8,075 nt of DNA from an uncultured Oscillospiraceae bacterium (GCA_900552845.1 USBC01000079.1:1-8075), one strand, 5' to 3'; shown: positions 1-5,608, counted from the stretch's first letter. Notes: generated from the sequence alone by a model not told the origin. Numbers and translations are program-made.

Positions 1-555
1 GGCAATTTTATCGGCATAGCGCACCACTCTGCCCTCCTGCGTCCGGCTCCATGCCTGACCGTCGCTGTGCGCCAGAATGCCCTCTCTCACCTCACCGGTA
101 AGGTTAAGACCTCTGCCGTCCCGTTCCAGCTTGGTCACCACCCGTATGCTCTGGGCAGCGTGGTGAAATTCAGGGTCGAAAACGTCCTGCAGAGCGTATT
201 CTCCGGCATGGCCGAAGGGGGTGTGCCCCAGATCATGCCCCAGCGCAATGGCCTCGGTCAAATCCTCATTGAGGCGCAGCGCACGGCTCAGAGTACGGGC
301 GATCTGGCTGACCTCCAGCGTGTGGGTCAGCCGGGTGCGGTAATGATCGCCCTCCGGCGAAAGAAAGACCTGTGTTTTGTGGGTCAGACGGCGGAAGGCA
401 TTGCAGTGCAGAATACGGTCTCGATCCCGCTGGAACGGGGTGCGCATGGGGCACTCCTCCTCGGGGCGCTCTCTGCCGCAGCTTTCATCGGCAAAGGCGG
501 CACGGGGCGAAAGGATCTCGTGCTCCAGCGTCTCCTGCTGCTCTCGAATGGTCAT
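1..555 (-). CDS. dgt: dGTP triphosphohydrolase-like HD-domain protein, 5' part only
   Basis: This is the N-terminal 185 residues of a deoxyguanosinetriphosphate triphosphohydrolase-like protein; the frame is still open at the left edge. The family hydrolyses dNTPs to the deoxynucleoside plus triphosphate in the cytoplasm. Visible hallmarks are the RTPFQRDRDRILHC region (residues 38-51), the FRRLTHKTQVF segment (54-64), GDHYRTRLTHTLEV (69-82) with the first metal-ligand His at 78, and the HD pair H107-D108 in ALGHDLGHTPFGHAGE. Firmicutes members are usually about 330 residues, so roughly 55% is present. The ATG at 555-553 is preceded by AAGGAG with 7 nt spacing, and an in-frame TAA at 597-595 excludes an earlier start. 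In many Clostridia dgt lies just upstream of dnaG and sigA; if so here, those genes would be beyond the left edge. The actual nucleotide preference cannot be read from sequence. Confidence 0.95.
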   Translation of the reverse strand, partial: MTIREQQETLEHEILSPRAAFADESCGRERPEEECPMRTPFQRDRDRILHCNAFRRLTHKTQVFLSPEGDHYRTRLTHTLEVSQIARTLSRALRLNEDLTEAIALGHDLGHTPFGHAGEYALQDVFDPEFHHAAQSIRVVTKLERDGRGLNLTGEVREGILAHSDGQAWSRTQEGRVVRYADKIA

Positions 556-594
556 GCTGTCTCTCCTTTTTGTGCTGTCCGGCAAAGCGGGACT

Positions 595-633
595 TTATGG
601 GGGTGCGGCGCTTTCGGCATAGCCGAAGGGCAC
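595..633 (-). other. Possible 12-codon leader ORF upstream of dgt
   Basis: A GTG at 633-631 follows a near-perfect Shine-Dalgarno (AGAGGAGG, 4 nt spacing, slightly short) and opens a 12-codon frame, MPFGYAESAAPP, ending in TAA at 597-595. It lies about 40 nt before the dgt ATG and in the same frame. An 8-pair hairpin (611-618 with 622-629) falls inside it. No amino-acid run suggests attenuation. It could be a real uORF or the remnant of an older start. The Shine-Dalgarno is the only real evidence. Confidence 0.25.
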
Positions 634-823
634 ACAACCTCCTCTACTTAGTTAATACGCAATCCGGTCGGCAAATTCCTGCCCATCCGGACAAATTATT
701 TGAAAAAAATTTGTGGTCGGGGTCGCTGCAGGGGGATTTTTCGATTTTTCCTCGCGCAGGACGCAGGCACACGCCGGCACACGCAGCACGAGCGCGCCTG
801 CGCGCATATACACGCAAAAACAC

Positions 824-860
824 AAAAATGTTTCACGGAATGTTTCACGGAAACATTTTG
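824..860 (-). terminator. Terminator-like inverted repeat downstream of the reductase gene
   Basis: Read on the minus strand, AAAATGTTTC pairs over 10 bp with GAAACATTTT (loop 15 nt) and is followed by TGTGTTTTT, as in a weak intrinsic terminator. An alternative inner hairpin (839-846 with 850-857, loop 3 nt) competes with it. It lies about 210 nt after the reductase stop. The same bases form a near-parS tandem repeat. Confidence 0.35.
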
Positions 861-1066
861 GCGGGGGTGGAAGAAGCTGGCGTGTGGGGAGGTCCGCAGG
901 GCAGCCTGCCGCTGGCAGGCTCGGCGGTCCCCGACAGGTCACAAGACCCGTTGGGGAGAGGAGGAGCGGCGGAGCGTTGGAGGGGCGACCCGACGGGAGC
1001 GAAGCCCGCGACAACGAGCGGGTTTATTTCCGGCTTGCAGGTACTTTCCGAGGACAGGCTTTAGCG

Positions 1067-2098
1067 TCAGCCCAACTCCGATTTATGCTGCTCGCAGAAT
1101 GCCTCGTACCACTTGAGCTGATCCCGCAGCAAACGGGGGGTATCCAGCGAATAGGGACAGTGGGCGACACAGCGGCGGCAGTTGACGCAGTCCTCGATTT
1201 TGTGCATCTTTGCCTGCCACTCGGCGGTGATGTAGGGCTTATAGGGGGAGCGGGTCATCAAGAGCGACATACGGGCGGCATTGGGGATCTCGATGCCCAT
1301 GGGACAGGGCATACAATAGCCGCAGCTTCGGCAGAAATCCCCGCCGAGAGACGCTTTTTCCTCTGCTGCCAGGTGCTGCATCTCCTCGTCCCAGCGGGGC
1401 GGAGCGTTTTCCAGCGAGAGCCACTGCCGCAGCTCCTCCATGCGCTGAATGCCGTAGATGGGCACCACCTGCGGGTACTGCCGCAGGAACGCAAAGGTCA
1501 CATCGGGGCGGCGGATCAATCCGCCTGCCATTGCTTTCATCGCAATAAAGCCGATATCCAGCGCTGCAGCGCGCTGCACCAGCTTTATTTCCCGCTCATC
1601 AGCCAGCACCGAGAACGGGTATTGCAGCGTATCGTAAAGTCCGCTTTCCAGCGCCTCCTCCGCCACGGTGATTCGGTGGGCGGTAATGGCGATGTGGCGT
1701 ATAACGCCCTCCCTTTTCTTTTGCAGGATCCAGTCATAGATCCCGTCCTCCTCATCGGGTCGGTAAACCTTGGGGGCGCAGTGAAGCTGGTAAATATCAA
1801 TATAATCGGTTTTGAGCATTTTAAGGCTCTGCTCCAGCCGCTGCTGCATCAGCTCCGGTGCGGCGGGAGCCGTCTTGGTGGCGATGATGATGTTTTTTCG
1901 GACATCGCCCAGTGCCCTGCCGAGCTTGTACTCGCTGTCGGTGTAGGCATTGGCGGTATCGTAGAAATTGATTCCCGCCTCATAAGCGGCGCGGAGAATA
2001 GCGGTGGACTGCTCCTCCGGGATCCGCTGAATGGGCAGCGCGCCGAAGGACGTACGGCTGACGGAAAGACCGGTTCGACCGAGACGGGTGTACTCCAT
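1067..2098 (-). CDS. Aldo/keto reductase with C-terminal 4Fe-4S ferredoxin-like domain
   Basis: This 343-residue cytoplasmic oxidoreductase has an AKR TIM barrel (about residues 1-225) followed by a cysteine-rich ferredoxin-like domain, the COG1453 architecture. The AKR catalytic tetrad is complete: D47 and Y52 (in DTANAY), K75 and H106 (in QLH). The C-terminal part carries C256-x2-C259-x2-C262-x2-C265-P and C304-x2-C307-x2-C310-x3-C314-P, enough cysteines for two clusters. This suggests electrons may pass between a nicotinamide or other cofactor and Fe-S centres, typical of anaerobes; the substrate is unknown. The ATG is preceded by AAGGAGG with 7 nt spacing. It starts 48 bp after yigZ on the same strand, so the two are probably co-transcribed. 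Length and domain content are normal for the family. Confidence 0.93.
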   Translation of the reverse strand: MEYTRLGRTGLSVSRTSFGALPIQRIPEEQSTAILRAAYEAGINFYDTANAYTDSEYKLGRALGDVRKNIIIATKTAPAAPELMQQRLEQSLKMLKTDYIDIYQLHCAPKVYRPDEEDGIYDWILQKKREGVIRHIAITAHRITVAEEALESGLYDTLQYPFSVLADEREIKLVQRAAALDIGFIAMKAMAGGLIRRPDVTFAFLRQYPQVVPIYGIQRMEELRQWLSLENAPPRWDEEMQHLAAEEKASLGGDFCRSCGYCMPCPMGIEIPNAARMSLLMTRSPYKPYITAEWQAKMHKIEDCVNCRRCVAHCPYSLDTPRLLRDQLKWYEAFCEQHKSELG

Positions 2099-2146
2099 GG
2101 GAAACCTCCTTTTGATTCTTACGGAAACGACAGGTGCTTTTCGGGG

Positions 2147-2782
2147 TCATTCTGCGGGAAATGGATAATACTTTTCTTCCAGAACAGTAGGGACAAGGGT
2201 GCCGGCGCTTTGCTCCTCCAGTGCCTTGGCAAAGGAGGTCATGCGCTCCTGCCGCAGCATGAAGCGCAGGGTAATATCGCCCTCAAAAACAGTATCCAGC
2301 AGCACGGCGCCGTACTGCGGCAAAAGATTTTGCAGCTTGCCGTAAAAGCCGTAATCGGCAGTAAGGGCACATTCTGCAGCAGGGTACATTGACAGCAGCT
2401 CAGCGGCGGCGACCGCTATTTTGCAGCCCTGCGTATAGGCGCGCACCAGCCCGCCCGTCCCCAGCAATATCCCACCGAAATAGCGGGTGACGACCACGCA
2501 GACATCGGTCAGTTCCTCCCGCTGGAGCACCTCTAAAATGGGGCGTCCGGCGGTGCCCGACGGCTCGCCGTCATCGGAGAAGCGGGCAAGATTATTCTGC
2601 CGCAGACGGTAGGCGTAGCAGTTGTGGCGTGCCTCTCTGTGGCGGGTGCGGATCTCCTCGATAAAGGAGGCTGCCTCCTGCTCGGTGGAGACGGGAGCGA
2701 TATAGCCGATAAAACGGCTTTTTTTCTCTGTGAACTCATCTTCGGCAGGGGCTGCAACGGTGCGGTAGGGGGACGGAAGCAT
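2147..2782 (-). CDS. yigZ: YigZ/IMPACT family protein (UPF0029)
   Basis: This is a 211-residue member of the conserved YigZ (YvyE in Bacillus) family, related to the eukaryotic translation regulator IMPACT. Its biochemical role in bacteria is unsettled; a link to ribosome or nucleotide binding has been suggested from structure. The N-terminal UPF0029 domain shows KKSRFIGYIAPV (20-31), HNCYAYR (53-59), SDDGEPSGTAGRPIL (69-83) and VVVTRYFGGILLGTGGLVRAY (96-116). The remainder (about 140-200) fits the ferredoxin-fold DUF1949 domain. The ATG follows AAGGAGG with 7 nt spacing. A strong terminator separates it from rpmE upstream, so it needs its own promoter in 2783-2896; I could not identify one. 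The reductase gene follows 48 bp downstream. Confidence 0.93.
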   Translation of the reverse strand: MLPSPYRTVAAPAEDEFTEKKSRFIGYIAPVSTEQEAASFIEEIRTRHREARHNCYAYRLRQNNLARFSDDGEPSGTAGRPILEVLQREELTDVCVVVTRYFGGILLGTGGLVRAYTQGCKIAVAAAELLSMYPAAECALTADYGFYGKLQNLLPQYGAVLLDTVFEGDITLRFMLRQERMTSFAKALEEQSAGTLVPTVLEEKYYPFPAE

Positions 2783-2811
2783 GGAAAGACCTCCTTTTGG
2801 GGAAAATGGCT

Positions 2812-2876
2812 TGGCTTCGACAACCTCTCAGTCAGCCATACGGCTGACAGCTCTCCTTAACAGGGGAGCCTTTTGG
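2812..2876. repeat. Two-hairpin dispersed intergenic repeat (REP-like)
   Basis: Two adjacent hairpins: GTCAGCC (2831-2837) pairs with GGCTGAC (2842-2848) around a 4-nt loop. GCTCTCC (2850-2856) then pairs with GGGGAGC (2863-2869) around a 6-nt loop, with one G-T pair. The arrangement, flanked by CGACAACCTCTCA and CCTTTTGGGG, matches from memory a repeat scattered through intergenic regions of gut Clostridia. Only one copy is present here, so repeat status cannot be proven from this window. Confidence 0.5.
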
Positions 2877-2896
2877 GGTTTCTGCGTCCTTTGTAG

Positions 2897-2931
2897 CAAA
2901 AATAAGGCGGTACCGCATGGCACCGCCTTAT
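2897..2931 (-). terminator. Intrinsic terminator of rpmE
   Basis: Read on the minus strand, ATAAGGCGGTGCC pairs with GGTACCGCCTTAT over 13 bp (one G-U pair) around the loop ATGC, followed by a run of five T. It begins 12 nt after the rpmE stop codon. A textbook rho-independent terminator. Confidence 0.92.
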
Positions 2932-2942
2932 ACTTTTGCAGA

Positions 2943-3146
2943 TTATTTGCCCAGATTGAAGCGCTTGTTGAAACGATCAACACGCCCGCCGGTATCTACC
3001 AGCTTCTGCTTACCGGTAAAGAACGGGTGGCACTTGGAGCAGATTTCTACGCGAATCTCGGGGACGGTGGAGATGGTCTCCAGCGTATTACCGCAGGCGC
3101 AGCGAATCACAGCAGGGCCATACTTGGGATGGATACCTTTTTTCAT
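2943..3146 (-). CDS. rpmE: 50S ribosomal protein L31, zinc-binding type
   Basis: This is the 67-residue large-subunit protein L31. It begins MKKGIHPKYGPAVIRCACGN and contains the family signature HPFFTGKQKLVDTGGRVDRFNKRF. It is the zinc-ribbon (C+) form: C16 and C18 in a CxC pair, C36 and C39 in CSKC. C+ paralogues are needed under zinc-replete conditions and can act as a zinc reserve. The ATG is preceded by AAAGAGGTG with 7 nt spacing. It has its own candidate promoter, a leader hairpin and a strong terminator, so it is a monocistronic unit. Length is normal. Confidence 0.97.
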   Translation of the reverse strand: MKKGIHPKYGPAVIRCACGNTLETISTVPEIRVEICSKCHPFFTGKQKLVDTGGRVDRFNKRFNLGK

Positions 3147-3206
3147 GCGATTTCACCTCTTTCGAATTCCTGGCGCCAATGTTAGCTTGCATTGGCTGAA
3201 CCGTAC
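3147..3206 (-). promoter_or_regulatory. rpmE 5' leader with hairpin, possible L31 autoregulatory leader
   Basis: The predicted roughly 60-nt leader holds a perfect 7-bp hairpin, GCCAATG (3175-3181) with CATTGGC (3190-3196) and an 8-nt loop, before the ribosome binding site. Autogenous L31 leaders are known in several bacterial groups including Firmicutes. I have not matched this hairpin to a specific family, so autoregulation is inference. Confidence 0.3.
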
Positions 3207-3212
3207 TGAAAC

Positions 3213-3241
3213 AGTTTAACACACCGTGCGGCAAAAAGCAA
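3213..3241 (-). promoter_or_regulatory. Candidate sigma-A promoter of rpmE
   Basis: On the minus strand, TTGCTT (3241-3236) and TAAACT (3218-3213) are separated by 17 bp and preceded by T-rich sequence. The -10 matches 4 of 6 and the -35 matches 3 of 6 consensus bases. Position, about 65 nt before the rpmE ATG, is plausible. Confidence 0.45.
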
Positions 3242-3354
3242 GAAAAATATGCAGAAACTTTTGGAAACTCCGGCATTCCCGATATAGCAGCAAACCGCAC
3301 CGGTGAAGCGGCGCAGCAGAAATGTAGGAAAGTGGGAAAGCGGCGCACCCACCC

Positions 3355-3440
3355 GCCCGCAGGGCGCGTCCGCGGGCGAAGCCCGCGGGGGCGGGGCGAA
3401 GCCCCGCCCGGCTGCGCCGTAGCTGCCGCCCTGCTGCGGC
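3355..3440. repeat. Diverged cloverleaf repeat, copy C
   Basis: It starts with the 11-bp arm GCCCGCAGGGC (3355-3365), identical to the left arm of the copies at 5493 and 6236. The right end reads GCCCTGC at 3428-3434 and continues to 3440 with two small insertions relative to the perfect arm. Three hairpins fit between: 3370-3377/3381-3388 (8 bp, loop GAA), 3389-3397/3401-3409 (9 bp, loop GAA) and a weak one at 3410-3427 (5 pairs, one T-T mismatch). The right arm touches the first base of the aspartokinase stop codon on the opposite strand. Confidence 0.55.
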
Positions 3441-4219
3441 TATCGGAACAGAAATGTCGTATCGGCGGCAAGGGAGTGGCGGCGATGCTCCTGCTGCCCC
3501 ACCACGGTTGCAGGGCTTTCGGTGCCGGTGCGCAGAACGGAAAGCGGGACGCGGTAGCGTCGGGCAAGGAAAACGCTGCGGGGGTGCAGCACCTGGGCTC
3601 CGTTTTCCGCCATTGCCAGCATCTCATCATAGGAGATGAATTCATGGCGACGGCTTTCGGGGAATTGCCGGGGGTCACGTTCATATACGCCGTCCACGTC
3701 GGTGCAGATACGACAGCCGCAGGCATCAAAGGCAGCGGCAAGCGCCACGGCGGTGGTATCGCTGCCGCCCCGCCCCAATGTGGTAATGTCGCCGCATCGG
3801 TCAATCCCCTGAAAGCCCGCTACAACGACAATCTTTCCGTCCTCCAGTTCCCGCAGAATCCGGCGGCGGTGCAGTGCGGTGATTTCGGCGGCGCCGTGGT
3901 TGCCATCGGTATGAAGCCCCGCCTGACTGCCGGTAAGGGAAACAGCGGATAGCTTCATTTCCTGCAGAGTGATTGCCAAAAGTGCAGCGGAGGTCTGTTC
4001 GCCGGTGGCAAGCAGCTGGTCGGTTTCTCGGCAGGAGGGGTGCGGCGTCAGCGCAGAGGCGCTTTGCAGCAGCCGATCGGTGGTGCTGCCCTGTGCGGAG
4101 ACCACCGCGATGATATGGTATCCGGCTGCGGCGGCAGCCGCCAGTTGCCCGGCGGCGCGGGACAGTCCGGCAGGGTCGGCAACGGATGAGCCGCCAAATT
4201 TATAGACAATGATGTACAT
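3440..4219 (-). CDS. Aspartokinase catalytic domain without ACT domains
   Basis: This 259-residue amino-acid-kinase-fold protein matches the catalytic half of aspartate kinase, which phosphorylates L-aspartate with ATP at the head of Lys/Met/Thr and diaminopimelate synthesis. Motifs are KFGGSSV (7-13), ATGEQ (71-75), SLTGSQAG (94-101), VVVAGFQGI (131-139), TTLGRGGSDTTA (146-157), TDVDGVYERDPR (173-184), ISYDEML (195-201) and VLHPR (210-214). Usual enzymes run to about 400 residues with two C-terminal ACT domains for feedback control. This one stops about 20 residues past the catalytic domain, and no ACT-coding frame follows. The ATG at 4219-4217 is chosen over an in-frame TTG at 4237 because GGAAAGGGG precedes it by 7 nt. 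A hairpin, CCCTTT with AAAGGG (4228-4243), covers that site. Whether it is an active unregulated enzyme or a truncated relic is uncertain. Confidence 0.88.
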   Translation of the reverse strand: MYIIVYKFGGSSVADPAGLSRAAGQLAAAAAAGYHIIAVVSAQGSTTDRLLQSASALTPHPSCRETDQLLATGEQTSAALLAITLQEMKLSAVSLTGSQAGLHTDGNHGAAEITALHRRRILRELEDGKIVVVAGFQGIDRCGDITTLGRGGSDTTAVALAAAFDACGCRICTDVDGVYERDPRQFPESRRHEFISYDEMLAMAENGAQVLHPRSVFLARRYRVPLSVLRTGTESPATVVGQQEHRRHSLAADTTFLFR

Positions 4220-4227
4220 AGGGTCGC

Positions 4228-4243
4228 CCCTTTCCAAAAAGGG
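4228..4243 (-). promoter_or_regulatory. Hairpin overlapping the aspartokinase ribosome binding site
   Basis: On the minus strand CCCTTT and AAAGGG pair perfectly around a TTGG loop, and the second arm is the Shine-Dalgarno of the ATG at 4219. It could lower translation unless opened. The stem is only 6 bp. Confidence 0.3.
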
Positions 4244-4337
4244 ATAGTGTTCGGAGGCATTGCCTCTGTCCCCACCCTATGCGAAACGGCTTATCCGTGA
4301 CCCTGCGCAGCCGGAAGCAGGTACGGGCGTTTGAGGC

Positions 4338-5393
4338 TTACCCATCCCCCTGCAGGTAGCCGCCCTGCCGCAGATGCAGCAGCAGTGTCGTGCCCAGCGG
4401 CGCAAGCAGCAGCCCCCAAAAGCCAAAGATCTTCAGCCCGGCATACATGGCGGTCAAGGTAGCAAGGGGGTGCAATCCGATCCTGCCGCCGACGACCCGC
4501 GGCTCCAGCCACATATGCACTACCGAAACCACGGCATACAGAAGCAGTAAGCCTGCACCCAGTGCCGTCTGATGGCTGAACAATAAATGATAGGCGCCCC
4601 ACGGGATCAGAAACAGACCGCTGCCGATAAATGGGAGGATATCCAGCAACGCAATTACAAAGGCGATGGCGGCAAAATACGGCACCCGCAGCAGCCACAG
4701 TCCCAGTGCGATTTCACCGAAGGTGATAAACATAATGCAGAGGTATGCAAACAGCACCTTTTGCACTGCGCCCAGCATAAAGCGTTTGGATTCCACGATG
4801 GGGCGCAGCAGTCTGCCCGGCAGCGAACGCACCACAAGACCCGTAATAACAGCGTAATCCTGCAGGAAAAAGATGGTGGAGAGCACCGTAAAGGTTAAGG
4901 TAAGCAGAATAGACGGCAGGGAGGAGGCAAGCCCGCCCAACCATGTCACCACCCTGCGGGAAAGCGAGGTAACTGCGTTCTGCAAAAGCACATCCGCCGA
5001 AATGCCCCAGCCGCCTGCCGCCCTGCCCTGCCGCAGACTTTGCAACCGTTCCTGCAGCGTTTCGATGAGGGGGAGGACTGTCTGCCGATAGAATAGCGGG
5101 AGCTGCGGCAGTAATGCACTGCTCTGCCGCACTACCAGTCCGCCGATGCCCAACAGCAGCAGCCCCAACACCGTAAGCGCTGCCACCGCCACCAGCACGG
5201 CGCAGGGGCGGTAGCGCCATCCCAGCCTTCGGCACAGTCCGGTGGCGGCAGGGTGCAGAGCGGCTGCCAGCAGTGCCCCAAGCACCAGCGGCAGAAAGCA
5301 GGGCAGAGCGTATCTCAAGCCCAGATAGCACAGCCCGACCAGCACGCACCAGAAGATCACATTCTGTAAAAAGGCCCGTTTGACCGGAGACAT
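4338..5393 (-). CDS. ytvI: Sporulation integral membrane protein YtvI, AI-2E/PerM transporter family
   Basis: This 351-residue polytopic membrane protein belongs to the AI-2E exporter/PerM family (COG0628), closest in motif to the YtvI subgroup found in endospore formers. Transmembrane segments are visible around residues 12-29, 31-48, 62-88, 155-178, 209-233, 236-255, 257-272, 276-293 and 305-340, with an extramembrane amphipathic stretch (about 90-150) as usual. Signature stretches are LLDILPFIGSGLFLIPWGAY (249-268) and LEPRVVGGRIGLHPLATL (296-313), followed by MYAGLKIFGFWGLLLAPLG. The ATG at 5393-5391 follows AAGGAGGG by 7 nt. The frame stays open 53 codons further upstream, but that part is compositionally unlike the family and has no ribosome binding site. 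The function in sporulation is not well defined. The aspartokinase starts 118 bp downstream. Confidence 0.88.
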   Translation of the reverse strand: MSPVKRAFLQNVIFWCVLVGLCYLGLRYALPCFLPLVLGALLAAALHPAATGLCRRLGWRYRPCAVLVAVAALTVLGLLLLGIGGLVVRQSSALLPQLPLFYRQTVLPLIETLQERLQSLRQGRAAGGWGISADVLLQNAVTSLSRRVVTWLGGLASSLPSILLTLTFTVLSTIFFLQDYAVITGLVVRSLPGRLLRPIVESKRFMLGAVQKVLFAYLCIMFITFGEIALGLWLLRVPYFAAIAFVIALLDILPFIGSGLFLIPWGAYHLLFSHQTALGAGLLLLYAVVSVVHMWLEPRVVGGRIGLHPLATLTAMYAGLKIFGFWGLLLAPLGTTLLLHLRQGGYLQGDG

Positions 5394-5423
5394 AGCAGCT
5401 CCCTCCTTCCGCTTTCTCTCTAC

Positions 5424-5458
5424 GGTACAGTGTACCCGCTGTGCGGGCAAGATAGTCC
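5424..5458 (-). promoter_or_regulatory. Candidate ytvI promoter (sigma-E-like) with overlapping palindrome
   Basis: On the minus strand GGACTATC (5458-5451) and GGTACACT (5436-5429) are 14 bp apart, each matching about 6 of 8 positions of the Bacillus sigma-E consensus (GKMATAWW, CATACAMT). The -10 overlaps a perfect inverted repeat, GGTACA-G-TGTACC (5424-5436), which could be an operator. A weak sigma-A alternative (TTAAAT, 17 bp, TATCTT) ends at 5450. The evidence is motif-level only. Confidence 0.3.
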
Positions 5459-5492
5459 CGCCGTGCGAAGAATTTAAGAAAAAGGGGCAGGT

Positions 5493-5583
5493 GCCCGCAG
5501 GGCAAACCGTCCAAGGGACGGTTTTTGTGGGGGCGGCGCAAGCCGCTCCCACAGCCCCGCCGGAGGCGGGGCGCCCTGCGGGC
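5493..5583. repeat. Cloverleaf repeat, copy A
   Basis: An 11-bp terminal inverted repeat, GCCCGCAGGGC (5493-5503) with GCCCTGCGGGC (5573-5583), encloses three hairpins. H1 is AAACCGTCC/GGACGGTTT (5504-5512, 5516-5524, loop AAG). H2 pairs 5527-5537 with 5542-5552 (11 pairs, one G-T, GCAA tetraloop). H3 is GCCCCGCC/GGCGGGGC (5554-5561, 5565-5572, loop GGA). Only 0, 2, 1 and 0 unpaired bases separate the arms, so it can form a compact four-way junction. It lies between ytvI and the pheB terminator. Confidence 0.85.
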
Positions 5584-5608
5584 GGTGCTTTTCCCCTGCA
5601 CCCTCTCT

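Larger units (their letters stand above)
556..1066. other. 511-bp gene-free interval with several strong hairpins
   Basis: No convincing protein-coding frame was found between the reductase stop and the dgt start; open frames on both strands have no recognisable motif and are rich in Pro, Arg and Cys. From left to right it holds the dgt leader (556-660), an A/T-rich patch (690-750), a tandem TGTTTCACGG repeat (827-859) and a GC-rich block (886-1025) with four stems. Those are a compound stem 886-890/928-932 plus 894-897/924-927, an 8-bp hairpin 903-921 (loop GCT), an 11-pair hairpin 929-956 (loop ACAA, one mismatch), and an 8-pair stem 1002-1009/1018-1025. A promoter for dgt is expected here, but I could not find a convincing -35/-10 pair. 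Confidence 0.6.

Noticed and set aside
562..620. A 22-codon frame whose TGA overlaps the dgt ATG
   Set aside because: Its ATG lies 17 nt from the nearest Shine-Dalgarno, too far to use it, and the peptide is featureless.
652..1014. A 120-codon minus-strand frame in the gap before dgt
   Set aside because: The translation is Pro/Arg/Cys-rich and follows the hairpins and the tandem TGTTTCACGG repeat, with no motif and no convincing ribosome binding site.
713..2392. A 559-codon plus-strand open frame
   Set aside because: It is antisense to yigZ and the reductase, both of which have clear families, motifs and ribosome binding sites. Its product shows no recognisable domain. GC-rich third positions leave long open frames on the opposite strand.
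3332..3952. A 206-codon plus-strand frame through copy C and the aspartokinase
   Set aside because: It is antisense to the aspartokinase and reads through the palindromic repeat; no domain is visible.
4220..4237. TTG start giving a six-residue longer aspartokinase
   Set aside because: No ribosome binding site precedes it, whereas the ATG at 4219 has GGAAAGGGG 7 nt upstream and gives the family's usual N-terminus.
5394..5552. N-terminal extension of ytvI by 53 codons
   Set aside because: The extension has no family similarity, runs into copy A and the promoter region, and lacks a ribosome binding site, unlike the ATG at 5393.
5493..5583. tRNA gene, suggested by the cloverleaf shape
   Set aside because: There are no tRNA consensus bases (no T-loop TTCGA motif, D-loop GG or seven-base anticodon loop), the loops are 3-4 nt and the outer stem is 11 bp.
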